A stretch of DNA of 64,000 bases from Amycolatopsis granulosa (GCF_011758745.1 NZ_JAANOV010000001.1:248001-312000), one strand, 5' to 3'; positions 54,221-63,528 are shown, counted from the stretch's first letter. Notes: generated from the sequence alone by a model not told the origin. Made by a program: numbers and translations.

Positions 54221-55158
54221 GGGAACAGGTCGCGGTGCCGAAGGCGGAGTTCCGGTCGTACTACGGGCGGCCGGTGCTCAAGCCGCCGGTGTGGGAGTGG
54301 AAGATCCCGGCCTACCTGTTCACCGGCGGGTTGTCGGCCGGGTCGGCGCTGCTCGGTGCGGGCGCGGACCTGACGGACCGGCCGGTGCTGCGGCGGGCGG
54401 GCCGCCTGGGCGCGCTGGGTGCGCTCGCGGCGAGCATGTACCTGCTGGTCGCCGATCTGGGCCGGCCGGAGCGCTTCCTGCACATGCTGCGGGTGGCCAA
54501 GCCGAGTTCGCCGATGAGCATGGGCACCTGGATCCTGGTGGCCTACGGGCCGGGCGCCGGGGTGGCGGCGGTGGCCGAGCTGGTGCCGGCGAGGCTGGCG
54601 AGGACGTGGCCGGGGCGGTTGCTGCGGTGGGCGGCGCGACCGGCCGGGCTCTCCGCGGCGGCGATCGCGCCCGCGGTGGCGTCCTACACGTCGGTGCTGC
54701 TGTCGCAGACGGCGGTGCCGGGGTGGCACGCGGCGTACCGGCAGCTGCCGTTCGTGTTCACCGGGTCGGCCGCGGCCAGTGGCGCGGGGCTGGGGCTGGT
54801 GTGCGCGCCGGTCGCCGAGGCGGGCCCGGCGCGGCGGCTGGCGGTGGTTGGCGCGGCGGCCGAGGTGGTGGCGTCGAAGCTGGTCGACCAGCGGCTCGGC
54901 CTGATCTCGCAGGCGTACACGACGGGCAGGGCGCACCGGCTGCGGAGGTGGGCGGAGTACCTGACCGTCGGGGGCGCGGTGGGTGCGCTGGCGGGTCGTC
55001 GCAGCCGTGCGGTGTCCGTGGTGTCGGGACTGGCGTTGCTGGCGGGTAGCGCGTTGCAGCGGTTCGGGGTGTTCGAGGCCGGGGTGGAGTCCACGAAGGA
55101 CCCGAAGTACGTGGTGGTGCCACAGCGGGAGCGGGTCAGCCGGGCGCGCGGGCGCTGA
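54217..55158 (+). CDS. NrfD/PsrC-type membrane subunit of formate dehydrogenase
   Basis: A 313-residue polytopic membrane protein with about eight helices. WEWKIPAYLFTGGLSAGSAL, MYLLVADLGRPERFLHMLR and SPMSMGTWILVAYG are NrfD-family signatures. NrfD proteins exchange electrons with menaquinone and lack haem, so this replaces the cytochrome b gamma subunit of FdnI-type enzymes. ATG 54217 overlaps the preceding stop. The 3' end overlaps the convergent metallo-beta-lactamase gene by 23 bases. Confidence 0.9.
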   Translation: MREQVAVPKAEFRSYYGRPVLKPPVWEWKIPAYLFTGGLSAGSALLGAGADLTDRPVLRRAGRLGALGALAASMYLLVADLGRPERFLHMLRVAKPSSPMSMGTWILVAYGPGAGVAAVAELVPARLARTWPGRLLRWAARPAGLSAAAIAPAVASYTSVLLSQTAVPGWHAAYRQLPFVFTGSAAASGAGLGLVCAPVAEAGPARRLAVVGAAAEVVASKLVDQRLGLISQAYTTGRAHRLRRWAEYLTVGGAVGALAGRRSRAVSVVSGLALLAGSALQRFGVFEAGVESTKDPKYVVVPQRERVSRARGR

Positions 55159-55957
55159 TCAGGTTCGCCAGCGGGAAGCTCTCGCCGCGCGCGAGCAGGC
55201 GCACGTCGGTGGCCGGATGCCGCCGGGCGGCCTCGGCGAGGAAGTTCGACACGGGTGAGGTGAACTTGCCGTAGTCGTCGAAGTGGACCGGTACCACATG
55301 GGTGGGGTTCATCAGCTCCAGCATGTGGCCGCCCTGGCGGTCGTCCATGCTGACCAGCACGCCGAGCACGCGGGTGCCGCCCAGGTGCAGCACGGCGACG
55401 TCGATGTCGGGGTAGCGCCGGCGGATCTGGCTGAGTTCGTCGTGGATGATCGTGTCGCCGCTGACGTAGAGGCGCAGTGCGGCGGCGCCGGGGTGCGGGG
55501 TGTACTCCCAGATGCTGCCCATCACCGGTGGCAGGATCCGGTCGAGCGGGCCGCGGGAGTGCCGGGCGGGGACGGCGGTGACGGTGAGGGTCGCGTCGCC
55601 GTCGGCGAGGGTTTCGCTGTGCCAGGTCGGCAGGGCGATGGTGGCACCGAAGCCCTTCTTGGACAGCCGGGTCGCGGCGTGCTCGGTGGTCAGGATGGGC
55701 ACGTCGGCGGGCAGGTCGCGGCGGGCGATGCGGTCGAAGTGGTCGCCGTGCAGGTGGGACAGCACCACCCCGTCCAGGGGCGGCAGGTCGGCCACCTGGG
55801 CGGCGGGTTCGGTGCGGCGCCGGGAGACCAGCCCCTGGCCGAAGTGGGACCACTGGCCGCGGTGCAGGAAGTTCGGGTCGGTGAGCACGGTGAACGGCCC
55901 TAGCCGGATGAGGGTGGTGGCGGTGCCGATGAAGGTGAGCGAGTCGGCGGGGAACAT
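55136..55957 (-). CDS. Metallo-beta-lactamase-fold hydrolase (UlaG-like)
   Basis: A 273-residue MBL-fold enzyme with the metal motif SHLHGDHFD and later ligands in VPARHS, LYVSGDT and VPVHFDDYGKF. This arrangement is like UlaG/NAPE-PLD-type hydrolases and SoxH-like relatives rather than antibiotic beta-lactamases. ATG 55957. It converges on the NrfD-type gene with a 23-base overlap, so antisense effects are possible. Substrate unknown. Confidence 0.87.
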   Translation of the reverse strand: MFPADSLTFIGTATTLIRLGPFTVLTDPNFLHRGQWSHFGQGLVSRRRTEPAAQVADLPPLDGVVLSHLHGDHFDRIARRDLPADVPILTTEHAATRLSKKGFGATIALPTWHSETLADGDATLTVTAVPARHSRGPLDRILPPVMGSIWEYTPHPGAAALRLYVSGDTIIHDELSQIRRRYPDIDVAVLHLGGTRVLGVLVSMDDRQGGHMLELMNPTHVVPVHFDDYGKFTSPVSNFLAEAARRHPATDVRLLARGESFPLANLISARAPG

Positions 55958-56048
55958 CGGCGCCCTTTCGGCCGGAGGTGGTGACGGGGCGGGGCTACCC
56001 CGGGCGGGCCGGATGATTCACCGGCGGACGGGCGGGAACCCGGCCGTC

Positions 56049-56681
56049 ATGGCACCTGCCCTCGTCCGACCCGTGTTCGGCGCGCTGGCCCGACTGCGCA
56101 AGGCGCGCGTGTTCCACCCCCGTGGGCTGCTGCTGCGGGGCACGCTGGAGACGCTGGATCCGGACGCGTTGCCGCTGCCGGCGGGCGGCGGTCCGGTGGT
56201 GGCGCGGCTGTCGAAGGGCGCCGGGCTGCGTGGCGGCGCGCCGGACATCCTCGGGCTGGCGCTGCGCATCCCGACCGACGACGGGCCGTGGGACCTCACC
56301 CTCGCCAGCGCGCGCGCCCGGTTGCTGCTGTGGCCGTCGGCCGGGTGGCGGCGGGCGCGGTTCAGCAGTCTGGTGCCCTACCGCACGGCGGCCGGGCTGC
56401 GGTGGGTACTGGCCGGTGTGGACGGTCCGGAGGGGGCGTCGCTCGACGCGCTGGCCGGGGAGGTGGCGTCCCGGCCGGTGACCGTCCGGTGCGCCACGGC
56501 GAAGCTCACCGGCCCGCCGGTGCCGGTGGCGCGGATCGTGCTGGACGCCCTGCTCGGTGATGGTGAGCGGCCCAGTTTCGACCCGATGCTGCACAGCCCG
56601 CCCGGGGCGCGGCTGTACCCGGAGTGGCTGTCACGCCTGCGGGAGCCGGCCTACCAGGGCAGCCGCGCCGGGCGCCGCTGA
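56049..56681 (+). CDS. Conserved actinobacterial protein, phosphodiesterase-annotated family
   Basis: A 210-residue soluble protein. Conserved-looking stretches are ARVFHPRGLLLRGTLETL, VVARLSKGAGLRGGAPDILG, WDLTLASARARLLLW and ARFSSLVPYRT, with C-terminal FDPMLHSPPGARLYPEW. Similar actinobacterial proteins are often labelled phosphodiesterase, but I know of no validated function, and the layout somewhat recalls a reduced catalase-like fold. It stands alone between convergent neighbours. ATG 56049, with no strong ribosome binding site. Confidence 0.7.
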   Translation: MAPALVRPVFGALARLRKARVFHPRGLLLRGTLETLDPDALPLPAGGGPVVARLSKGAGLRGGAPDILGLALRIPTDDGPWDLTLASARARLLLWPSAGWRRARFSSLVPYRTAAGLRWVLAGVDGPEGASLDALAGEVASRPVTVRCATAKLTGPPVPVARIVLDALLGDGERPSFDPMLHSPPGARLYPEWLSRLREPAYQGSRAGRR

Positions 56682-56715
56682 CCCGGCGCCGGGCGGGACG
56701 ACGGTGATTGACATG

Positions 56716-58374
56716 TCAGATCGGGAGCACCCCACGGCGGTGGTGATCCCGCTGTGTGCGGGGGATGGCCAGCACCGCGGTGCCGTGGACGTGCGTATGG
56801 GGGCCGAGGTCGGTCAGGTCGACCGACAAATGCTCCGCTGCCGCCCAGGCCCCGAAGAGTAGGTTTTGCTCCCACGTCGCTGCTGTTGGTCTGCCGTCCT
56901 CGTCGAACTCTTCGGCGGCGTCGTGTTCGTCCGGGAGGCGATCGTCGCCGTGACGTTCGCCCAGGACGTCTTCGTATGCTTCGGCTCTTTCTTCGTCATC
57001 CCGTCGGTTCGCGCGACCGATGTCGTGGGCTTCGATCCAGGCCTTCAGTTCGCCGAGGGAGTCCACCGGGTTCGATTCCTCGCACCGGTAGACCCAGACG
57101 TCGTCGGAGGACACGCAGTGCATGCGGACCTCGCCGTCCCGGGCGATGCACCATTGTGACCACGTCAGGTCGGTGTAGTCGTCGACGACGAAATGCTCGT
57201 ACCAGTGTGCCGATCCGAATCGTCGGCTCAGTTCTTCCAGCCGCTGGTACAGGTCGTGCCGGTGTTCGGTCGAGACCGCTCTCGGGGCCAGTCCACCCAG
57301 TACCTCGTTCTTGCAGTATGCGACGGTCCACCCGTCCAGTGCCGGCGTGACGAAGACCTCGGGGTTGGGTTGGTCGGGGTAATAGCTTGATCGCTCCATG
57401 ACAGCGCTCCCCATGCGCAGTGTCGCGGGAACCGGGTCGGTGAGGTCGAGCGCGTCCAGGACCGCGGCCTGATCGGTGGTCGGGAAGGCGTACCATCCCC
57501 CGTGGGCGTCCAGCACCGGCAGTGGTTCGGGTGTTTCACTCACTTGCTTGATGCGGATCAACCGCTGTAGCGCCCTCCTGTCCTCGGCGGGGATGTGATC
57601 CCACCCGAATCCGGCCAGCAGGAGCAGTGCATTTCGTCGAGCGGCGGGAAGCGACCGTCGCGCGGACCGCAACAGATCGGTCGCGCCGGGACCGAAACCC
57701 TCGACGAGGTTCATCGCCTCGTCCCTGACCGCGTGCAGCGAACTGCCCAGCAACGCGATGGAAAGAGGCAAATGCGGGCACTCATGTGCGGCGACAACAC
57801 CGCTGCACCAGGTGAACGGCCAGCAGTGGACCTGTGTGGAACATCCCTCGGGCGACACTTCGAGTAATGGGGTCGCGGCGGGCAGGCCGAGCGCGACCGA
57901 CAGCCTTTTCCGCAAATCCGGCGGCGCCTCGATGTACTCGCTCACCAAAGTTTTGACCGGAGGGTCGCGGCGCAACACCTCGATGCATTCCGGCCAGGCG
58001 TACTCGAAACGATCGTCGGCCAGCAGCTCCAGCGCTGTTGTGTGGCGCGACGGATATCCGACGACGACGATGTTCACCCAGCCCGCTCGGTTCCGCACCA
58101 CCGGGTCAGGATCGGCCAGCAGTCTTCGGAACTGCTCGGGCTCGAGGTCGCGCAGCACGAGTGCGAAGAGGTCGGCTCGCGTGGAGTTGTCGACGACCAG
58201 ATCGAGCGCGTCCCAAGCTTGCCGGCGGACAGTCGGATCCGGGTCCATGACCAGCTCACGGGCCTCCTCCAGCAACTCTGCTGGTTCGCGCTCGTAGCGC
58301 GCCCGCTGGGCGAGCTCGTGCACCGTGCCCTCCGCCAGCAGGGTCTTGAGCCGGTCCGAGTTGATCTTCCCCAT
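56716..58374 (-). CDS. Low-GC HEAT-repeat-like protein of unknown function
   Basis: A 552-residue soluble protein. The N-terminal third resembles helical HEAT-type repeats (LVMDPDPTVRRQAWDALDLV, LADPDPVVRNRAG, LDLLADD-type segments). The middle (about 270-470) has an alpha/beta pattern with Trp, Tyr and Cys in GWTVAYCKNEVLGGL, WYEHFVVDDYTDLTWSQWCI and DVWVYRCEESN. The C-terminal 60 residues are acidic then basic. No known domain was recognised. Base use differs from its neighbours: a sampled line (57181-57240) has 34 G/C of 60. That suggests transfer. ATG 58374; no RBS is clear. Confidence 0.7.
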   Translation of the reverse strand: MGKINSDRLKTLLAEGTVHELAQRARYEREPAELLEEARELVMDPDPTVRRQAWDALDLVVDNSTRADLFALVLRDLEPEQFRRLLADPDPVVRNRAGWVNIVVVGYPSRHTTALELLADDRFEYAWPECIEVLRRDPPVKTLVSEYIEAPPDLRKRLSVALGLPAATPLLEVSPEGCSTQVHCWPFTWCSGVVAAHECPHLPLSIALLGSSLHAVRDEAMNLVEGFGPGATDLLRSARRSLPAARRNALLLLAGFGWDHIPAEDRRALQRLIRIKQVSETPEPLPVLDAHGGWYAFPTTDQAAVLDALDLTDPVPATLRMGSAVMERSSYYPDQPNPEVFVTPALDGWTVAYCKNEVLGGLAPRAVSTEHRHDLYQRLEELSRRFGSAHWYEHFVVDDYTDLTWSQWCIARDGEVRMHCVSSDDVWVYRCEESNPVDSLGELKAWIEAHDIGRANRRDDEERAEAYEDVLGERHGDDRLPDEHDAAEEFDEDGRPTAATWEQNLLFGAWAAAEHLSVDLTDLGPHTHVHGTAVLAIPRTQRDHHRRGVLPI

Positions 58375-58970
58375 CGCGGCAATGTAGCAACGACTGCGTT
58401 GCCACTGTGTTTGCGGCCTCCGGCGCGGATCGTGTGGTAACTCCGGAGCCACGGCTCATCAGGGATCCGGGCAAATGACCTGGCTACCCACTCATCTCAA
58501 TGCCATTGCGGTACCAGAACCGGTGGGTGTTCTCACCGCAGGCCGGCAAAGGAGCGGCAGTCGATGAATATGTCACGCACGTACCAGTCGTGCACAACAC
58601 CCGCGCACACGACGGCCAACCCCTCCGCGGCGCCGCCTGATGCGAATACCTTTTGCCTTTAATGCGAATATTTTTTTCTGGCGTATTCGGCGCCGCCCCT
58701 GACTCGGCTGGGTGCTCCGGGTTGTCTGGACGGGCTATCTGGGGGCGAGGCTGCACCCGAGAACGACGGGGACGCCGACACGTCCCGGGAGCCCGTGTGA
58801 CCGGCTCAACTGAGCCGCAGGCCAGATGGGGACGGCGGACGAGGCGGAAGCCGACGCTCCGCTCGCTCTTCGGGGCCGCTTCGGGAGAAGGACTCGCCTC
58901 GCCAGGTCGGTGACAGCTCGTCTTGGGGCTACGGCAGATATTGGATCAGCTGAACTAAAAGTCTGGTACC
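58375..58970. other. AT-richer intergenic region with repeats, no convincing gene
   Basis: About 600 bases between the lower-GC gene and the MFS unit. TGCGAATA occurs at 58641 and 58663; CGGCGCCGCC occurs near 58629 and 58688; CGAATA (58665-58670) pairs with TATTCG (58684-58689) around a T-rich loop. CGGCTCA/TGAGCCG (58802-58817) is another small inverted repeat. No open frame here has convincing coding character. It could be the scar of a lost mobile element. Confidence 0.4.
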
Positions 58971-59026
58971 GTGCACCCGCAACGCACATCCCGGCCACCC
59001 GGCCGGCTCGGAAAGGACGTCAGCTC

Positions 59027-59062
59027 ATGGCAGCAACACCCGGCCGGAAGGCGGCCCGCTGA
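59027..59062 (+). CDS. Possible 11-residue leader peptide of the MFS gene
   Basis: ATG 59027 preceded by GAAAGGA (59011-59017) encodes MAATPGRKAAR and stops with TGA whose last base is the first base of the MFS start (TGATG). Such coupled mini-ORFs sometimes control resistance genes by ribosome stalling, but no alternative hairpins were verified, so it could also be chance. Confidence 0.4.
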   Translation: MAATPGRKAAR

Positions 59063-60243
59063 TGCCCCTCGCGGTCTTCGTCCTCGGCTTCGCGATCTTC
59101 TGCCTCAACACGACAGAGGTCATGGTGGCCGGACTGCTCCCGTCGCTCTCCGGCGGCCTCGGCGTCTCGATCACCGCCGCGGGCAATCTGGTCACCGTCT
59201 TCGCGCTGGGCATGGTCTTCGGCGGCCCGGTGCTGACGCTCACGCTCCGCAAGGCGCCGCCCAAGCAGGCGATGGTCATGATGTTCGTGCTGTTCCTGGC
59301 GGGGCAGACCATCGGCGCCCTCGCCACCGCCTACTGGGCGATGGTGCTCGCCCGCGTCGTCACGGCCCTGGCGACCGCGGCCTTCTTCGGGCTCGCCGCC
59401 TCCGTGTGCGCCAACCTCGTCCCGGCGGACAAGATCGGCCGTGCCCTGGCCATCGTGTTCGGCGGCTTCATGGTGGCCAACGTCTTCGGCCTGCCCCTGG
59501 CCACCTTCATCGACCAGCTCATGGGGTGGCGGGCCGCGTTCTGGGCCGTGGACATCCTCGTCGCCCTGTGCCTCGTCCTGGTCGTCTGCACCGTCAAGGC
59601 CGTCCCGGCACCGCAGGCGCCGGACGTGCGTTCCGAGCTGTCGGTGTTCCGCAGCGGGCGGCTCTGGGGCGCGTTCGCCACCAACGCCCTGCTGATCGGC
59701 GCGGTGTTCGCCACCTTCGCCTACCTCGCTCCGGTGCTGACCGAGGTGGCGGGCTTCTCCGCCGCCGTCGTCCCGCTGCTGTTCGTGCTCTACGGCGTGG
59801 GCACCGTCGTGGGCAACATCGTGCTGGGGCGCCTGGCGGACGCGCACACGATGCGCGTCCTGTGGCTCGGCGGCGTGGTCCTGGCGGTGCTGCTGGGCCT
59901 GTACGCGCTGGTCGCGAGCAGCCAAGCGCTGTCCGTCGTGGCGTTGTTCCTGCTGGGATTCACCGGGATGCCGCTCAATCCGGCCATGGCGTCACGGGTC
60001 ATGCGCCTGTCCAACAGCGGCGCCCTGATCAACACCATGAACACCGCGACGATCTGCGCGGGCATCACCGTGGGCAGCTGGCTCGCCGGGCTCGGCGTCG
60101 ACGCCTTCGGTTACCGGGCCCCGATGTGGACGGGTGCGCTGCTCGCGGTCGGCGCTCTGGTGAGCCTGCTGCTCGCGCGGGCCGCCGGAGGACGCCGCAC
60201 CACCAGCGCCGGTCCCGTCCCCCAGGTCTCCAGCCCGCACTGA
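59062..60243 (+). CDS. MFS transporter (DHA1 family)
   Basis: A 393-residue twelve-helix exporter. It begins at the first membrane helix (LAVFVLGFAIFCLNTTEVMV), has the loop-2 region VFGGPVLTLTLRKAPPKQ, helix 5 with VFGLPLATFIDQLMGWRAAF, and the mirrored loop GRLADAHTMRVLWLGG. It is related to chloramphenicol and sugar efflux proteins and is distinct from the gene at 41788. ATG 59062 is overlapped by the stop of a mini-ORF. A TetR-type gene follows after 46 bases and probably regulates it. Confidence 0.9.
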   Translation: MPLAVFVLGFAIFCLNTTEVMVAGLLPSLSGGLGVSITAAGNLVTVFALGMVFGGPVLTLTLRKAPPKQAMVMMFVLFLAGQTIGALATAYWAMVLARVVTALATAAFFGLAASVCANLVPADKIGRALAIVFGGFMVANVFGLPLATFIDQLMGWRAAFWAVDILVALCLVLVVCTVKAVPAPQAPDVRSELSVFRSGRLWGAFATNALLIGAVFATFAYLAPVLTEVAGFSAAVVPLLFVLYGVGTVVGNIVLGRLADAHTMRVLWLGGVVLAVLLGLYALVASSQALSVVALFLLGFTGMPLNPAMASRVMRLSNSGALINTMNTATICAGITVGSWLAGLGVDAFGYRAPMWTGALLAVGALVSLLLARAAGGRRTTSAGPVPQVSSPH

Positions 60244-60253
60244 GCACCGGGTT

Positions 60254-60283
60254 TTTTGACAACCGATCCAAAAGGGTTAGGTT
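60254..60283 (+). promoter_or_regulatory. TetR-gene promoter with overlapping TTTTG-N10-CAAAA repeat
   Basis: -35 TTGACA (60256-60261), a 16-base spacer and -10-like TAGGTT (60278-60283) place transcription start at about 60290, the ATG itself, so the mRNA is probably leaderless. TTTTG (60254-60258) and CAAAA (60269-60273) form an inverted repeat over the promoter, a likely operator for autoregulation. Confidence 0.6.
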
Positions 60284-60289
60284 GGCGGC

Positions 60290-60868
60290 ATGGGCAGGCC
60301 CAGGAAGTTCGACGAGACCAGCGCGCTCACCGCGGTCATGAACACGTTCTGGCAGCGCGGGTACGAGGCGACGACGACCCGCGACCTGGCCGAATCGACG
60401 GGCATGGGGCTGTCCAGCCTGTCCAACGCCTTCGGGGACAAGCGGCAGCTCTACTTGCGCGCGCTGCGCCGCTACTACGAGACGAACACCGCGGTGCAGG
60501 TCGAGCTCCTCGGCCGGCCGGGGCCGGTCAAGGACCGGCTGCGGAACCTGATGACCCAGGCCATCGACCTCGACCTGGCCGATCCGCCCTCCCTGGGCTG
60601 CCTCGTCATCAACGCCTCGATCGAGATGGCGAACACCGATGCGGAGGTGGCGCAGGAGGTGCGCCGCCACTTCACCACGGTCGAGCGCGCGGTGCACGCC
60701 GCGGTGGCCCACGGGCAGCGCACCGGGGAGATCACCCGCGACCGGACCGCGACGGCGCTGACCCATCACGTGCTGACCAGCTACTACGGTCTGCGGGTGC
60801 TCGCCCGCGTCCAGCCCGACCGGACGGCGCTGATGGACGTGGTGGACACGATGGTGGCCAAGCTGTGA
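60290..60868 (+). CDS. TetR-family transcriptional regulator
   Basis: A 192-residue TetR-type repressor. The N-terminal HTH reads ALTAVMNTFWQRGYEATTTR, LAESTGMGLSSLSNAFGDKRQLY; the C-terminal ligand domain starts near residue 75. The start MGRPRKFDE fits the family. It lies after the DHA1-type MFS gene and likely represses it until an exported compound binds. The promoter suggests a leaderless transcript. Confidence 0.92.
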   Translation: MGRPRKFDETSALTAVMNTFWQRGYEATTTRDLAESTGMGLSSLSNAFGDKRQLYLRALRRYYETNTAVQVELLGRPGPVKDRLRNLMTQAIDLDLADPPSLGCLVINASIEMANTDAEVAQEVRRHFTTVERAVHAAVAHGQRTGEITRDRTATALTHHVLTSYYGLRVLARVQPDRTALMDVVDTMVAKL

Positions 60869-60964
60869 CCGCCGGACCGGGCATCGGGAGCGCGACGAAC
60901 GACCCGGGCCGCCACCACGCCGAGCTGCTCGCTCGCCCGGCGGCCCGTCGGTAGGTTGGCCGGT

Positions 60965-61513
60965 ATGGCAAGGCCGAACAGCACCGTCGTCGTGCTCACC
61001 GGTCCCGCTGCCGGGGAGGTGCTGGCCGGGCTGGACGGGCTGGCGAACGTGCGCGTGGCCCGGTCGGGCAGCGCCGCGGCACTGGTGGGGCAGACGCACG
61101 CGGCCTACGTGGTGCACGACCAGGACCCGCTGGGTGGGGTGGCGCATGCGTGGGCCGCGTTCTTCGACCAGCAGGCGCCGGCCGGCACCCTCGAGGTCGC
61201 CATCGAAAGCGCGGTCGCCGACCTGCGGCGGGGCGCCGCACTGCTGCCGGACTACTACGTCGTCCTCGACCCGGAGTCGCTGCCGGCTACGGGCAAGCAC
61301 TGGTGGCTGGGTGTGCTCGCCGGCGCCGCGCCCAGCCGGGTCGTGCCCGCCGCGCCGACGGTGTCCGCCGTGCGGCACGTTCTCTCGCGGTTGCCGTCGG
61401 GGCGGTGGTGGCCCGATGACGTGGAGACCTGGCTGCGCGACCTGGTCCGCGCGGTGCCCGATCAGGTGGGGCTGCCGGTACCTCTCGCGACGGTTCCACG
61501 GGATAGCCGCTGA
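60965..61513 (+). CDS. Conserved hypothetical protein
   Basis: A 182-residue soluble protein with no recognised domain. It has an Ala/Val-rich N-terminal half (TVVVLTGPAAGEVLAGLDGL) and recurrent Trp in AHAWAAFFDQ, GKHWWLGVLAGA and SGRWWPDDVETWL. TAGGTT (60952-60957) lies 8 bases upstream of ATG 60965, like the neighbouring TetR promoter, suggesting a leaderless transcript. Coding use is typical of the genome, so it is a real gene, but its job is unknown. Confidence 0.72.
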   Translation: MARPNSTVVVLTGPAAGEVLAGLDGLANVRVARSGSAAALVGQTHAAYVVHDQDPLGGVAHAWAAFFDQQAPAGTLEVAIESAVADLRRGAALLPDYYVVLDPESLPATGKHWWLGVLAGAAPSRVVPAAPTVSAVRHVLSRLPSGRWWPDDVETWLRDLVRAVPDQVGLPVPLATVPRDSR

Positions 61514-61564
61514 CCAGGCCGGACGCGGCTGCCTCGGACGTGTACCGGCTCGACGATGCCGGCG

Positions 61565-62665
61565 TCAGCCCGGCACGCCCCAGTCCCGGATCACGTCCTC
61601 GGTGTCCGCACCCGGGGTGGCCGGCGGCTTCGGGTCCGTGGCGGGGGTGCGGGAGAACCGTGGCGCGGGCGCGGCCTGGGTGACACCGTTGAGCTCCCGC
61701 ACCGAGCCGCGGGCCACCAGGTGCTCGTTGCGGGCCGCCTCGGCGAAGGACAGCACCGGCGTCACGCAGGCGTCGGTGCCGACGAACACCGCCGCCCACT
61801 CGTCGCGGGTGCGGGTGGCGATCACCTCGGTGAACCGCTGCCGCAGCTTCGGCCAGCCGTCGCGGTCGCCCTGGGCGGGCAGGTCCTCGCCGTCCAGCTC
61901 CAGCCCCCGCAGCAGCTCGGCGTAGAACTGGGGCTCCAGCGCCCCCACCGCGATGTACTCGCCGTCGGCGCAGCGGTAGGTGTCGTAGAAGGGACACCCG
62001 GTGTCCAGCAGGTTCGTGCCGGGTTCGTCGGACCAGGCCCCCTGCGCGCGCATCGCCCACATCATCTGCAGGAGCACGCTCGCCCCGTCGACCATCGCCG
62101 CGTCCACCACCTGGCCACGCCCCGAGCGCTCCCGCTCCAGCAGTGCCGCGAGCACCCCGGCGACCAGGAACATCGACCCGCCGCCGAAATCGCCGACCAG
62201 GTTCAGCGGCGGGATCGGCTTGCCCGCCGGGTCACGCACCGCGTACAGCGCGCCGGTGAGGGAGATGTAGTTGATGTCGTGCCCGGCGCGCTCCGCCATC
62301 GGGCCGTCCTGTCCCCAGCCGGTCATGCGGCCGTAGACCAGGCGCGGGTTGCGGGCGAAGCAGTCCTGCGGGCCGACCCCGAGCCGTTCGGCCACTCCGG
62401 GCCGCAGTCCCTCCAGCAGCACATCGGCCTTCGTCACCAGCTGCCCGACCAGCCGCCCGCCCTCGGGGGTCTTGAGGTCCGCGGCGATCGACCGGCGGCC
62501 GCGCAGCAGGTGGTCCCGCGCCTCGGGCGGCATCATGCGCAACCCGCCCGAGGGTCGCTCGACCCGGACGACGTCGGCACCGAGATCGGCGAGGATCATC
62601 GCCGCATGCGGTCCCGGGCCGATGCCCGCCAGTTCCAGCACCTTGATCCCGGCCAGCGGCCCCAT
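61565..62665 (-). CDS. mcr: Alpha-methylacyl-CoA racemase
   Basis: A 366-residue CaiB/BaiF-fold racemase of 2-methyl-branched acyl-CoAs, used in degrading branched fatty acids and sterol side chains. It is close to the mycobacterial enzyme: [33 protein letters not shown] with the catalytic His, [20 protein letters not shown] with the Asp and [13 protein letters not shown] with the Glu. ATG 62665 is used because homology begins there; the frame is open further upstream. It is divergent from a membrane-anchored hypothetical gene. Confidence 0.94.
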   Translation of the reverse strand: MGPLAGIKVLELAGIGPGPHAAMILADLGADVVRVERPSGGLRMMPPEARDHLLRGRRSIAADLKTPEGGRLVGQLVTKADVLLEGLRPGVAERLGVGPQDCFARNPRLVYGRMTGWGQDGPMAERAGHDINYISLTGALYAVRDPAGKPIPPLNLVGDFGGGSMFLVAGVLAALLERERSGRGQVVDAAMVDGASVLLQMMWAMRAQGAWSDEPGTNLLDTGCPFYDTYRCADGEYIAVGALEPQFYAELLRGLELDGEDLPAQGDRDGWPKLRQRFTEVIATRTRDEWAAVFVGTDACVTPVLSFAEAARNEHLVARGSVRELNGVTQAAPAPRFSRTPATDPKPPATPGADTEDVIRDWGVPG

Positions 62666-62853
62666 CGGCACCCGCTCCCCACTCCTCGACGTGCTCCTGC
62701 CCCGGATTCTGCCAGCCGCGGTCGGCGGGTAGTGAGGCGCTTTCCACCACCCCGGGGCGCGGTCCGGCGGCACCGGACCGCACTCCGCAACCAGGCGCAT
62801 CATGGAGTCAGGAGCACCCGCGCCGGGTGCCCGCCGTGGTGAGGGAGCTGCCG

Positions 62854-63528
62854 ATGCCCTACCAAGACCTGGGAGCGTTCGTCTGGCCCGTCATGGTGCT
62901 GATCTGGGTGCTGGCCGCGTCCTACTCCCGCGCGGCGATGCACCACCGCTGGCAGGCCCGTGCGCACCCGCCGCCGAAGCCACCCGCCCGTCCGGTGGAC
63001 GCGCCCGACGCGGGCGAGTCGCTGCGCGCGCTGTGGGAAACCGCCCGGGTCCGCTACGCACGGATCGCGGGGGAGTACGGCGCCTACGAGGCCGACCCGA
63101 AGCAGGTTCTGCGGCGGCCCGCGCTGGCCGACCCCGCGGTGCCCTCGACCGGCCGGTTCATCGACGCCTTCCACGAGGCGATGGCCCTGCACACCGAGTC
63201 CTACCCGCCGGTGGACCTGGCGAAGAAGTACGTGGAGGCGACCGAGAACGCGGAGAAGGCGTGGACAGCCGCGTGCGCCGCGGCGGACAAGCTGCGGGCG
63301 TCCCGGTTCACCACCGACGAGCGCGCCCTGATCAACCAGGGCATCAAGCTGCTCGAACTCGCCGAGGGTGCCGCCACCCCGGCCGAGCAGGAAGCGGCCT
63401 ACGCGGCCGCCCGGCAGGTGCTGGCCAAACTCGAACGCAGTGCCGGCACCCGGCTGGACTGGCGGGTGCCGCGGCCCGCCCGGCAGGCCATCGACCGGCT
63501 CGGCAAACCCACGCTGCCCCCGTCGTGA
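62854..63528 (+). CDS. Membrane-anchored conserved hypothetical protein
   Basis: A 224-residue protein with one N-terminal helix ([18 protein letters not shown]), a Pro-rich stretch and a long helical, charged domain containing [34 protein letters not shown] and [20 protein letters not shown]. The pattern suggests a membrane-anchored coiled-coil-like protein. ATG 62854 has GGGAG upstream; an in-frame GTG lies at 62827. No family was recognised. A strong hairpin follows. Confidence 0.78.
   Translation: MPYQDLGAFVWPVMVLIWVLAASYSRAAMHHRWQARAHPPPKPPARPVDAPDAGESLRALWETARVRYARIAGEYGAYEADPKQVLRRPALADPAVPSTGRFIDAFHEAMALHTESYPPVDLAKKYVEATENAEKAWTAACAAADKLRASRFTTDERALINQGIKLLELAEGAATPAEQEAAYAAARQVLAKLERSAGTRLDWRVPRPARQAIDRLGKPTLPPS

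Noticed and set aside
58484-58913. Small frames on both strands in the AT-richer region
   Set aside because: Amino acid composition is erratic, no starts are supported and no similarity was recognised.
61565-62665. Second CaiB/BaiF CoA-transferase
   Set aside because: It has the His, Asp and Glu residues and overall sequence of alpha-methylacyl-CoA racemase, so it is not called a transferase.
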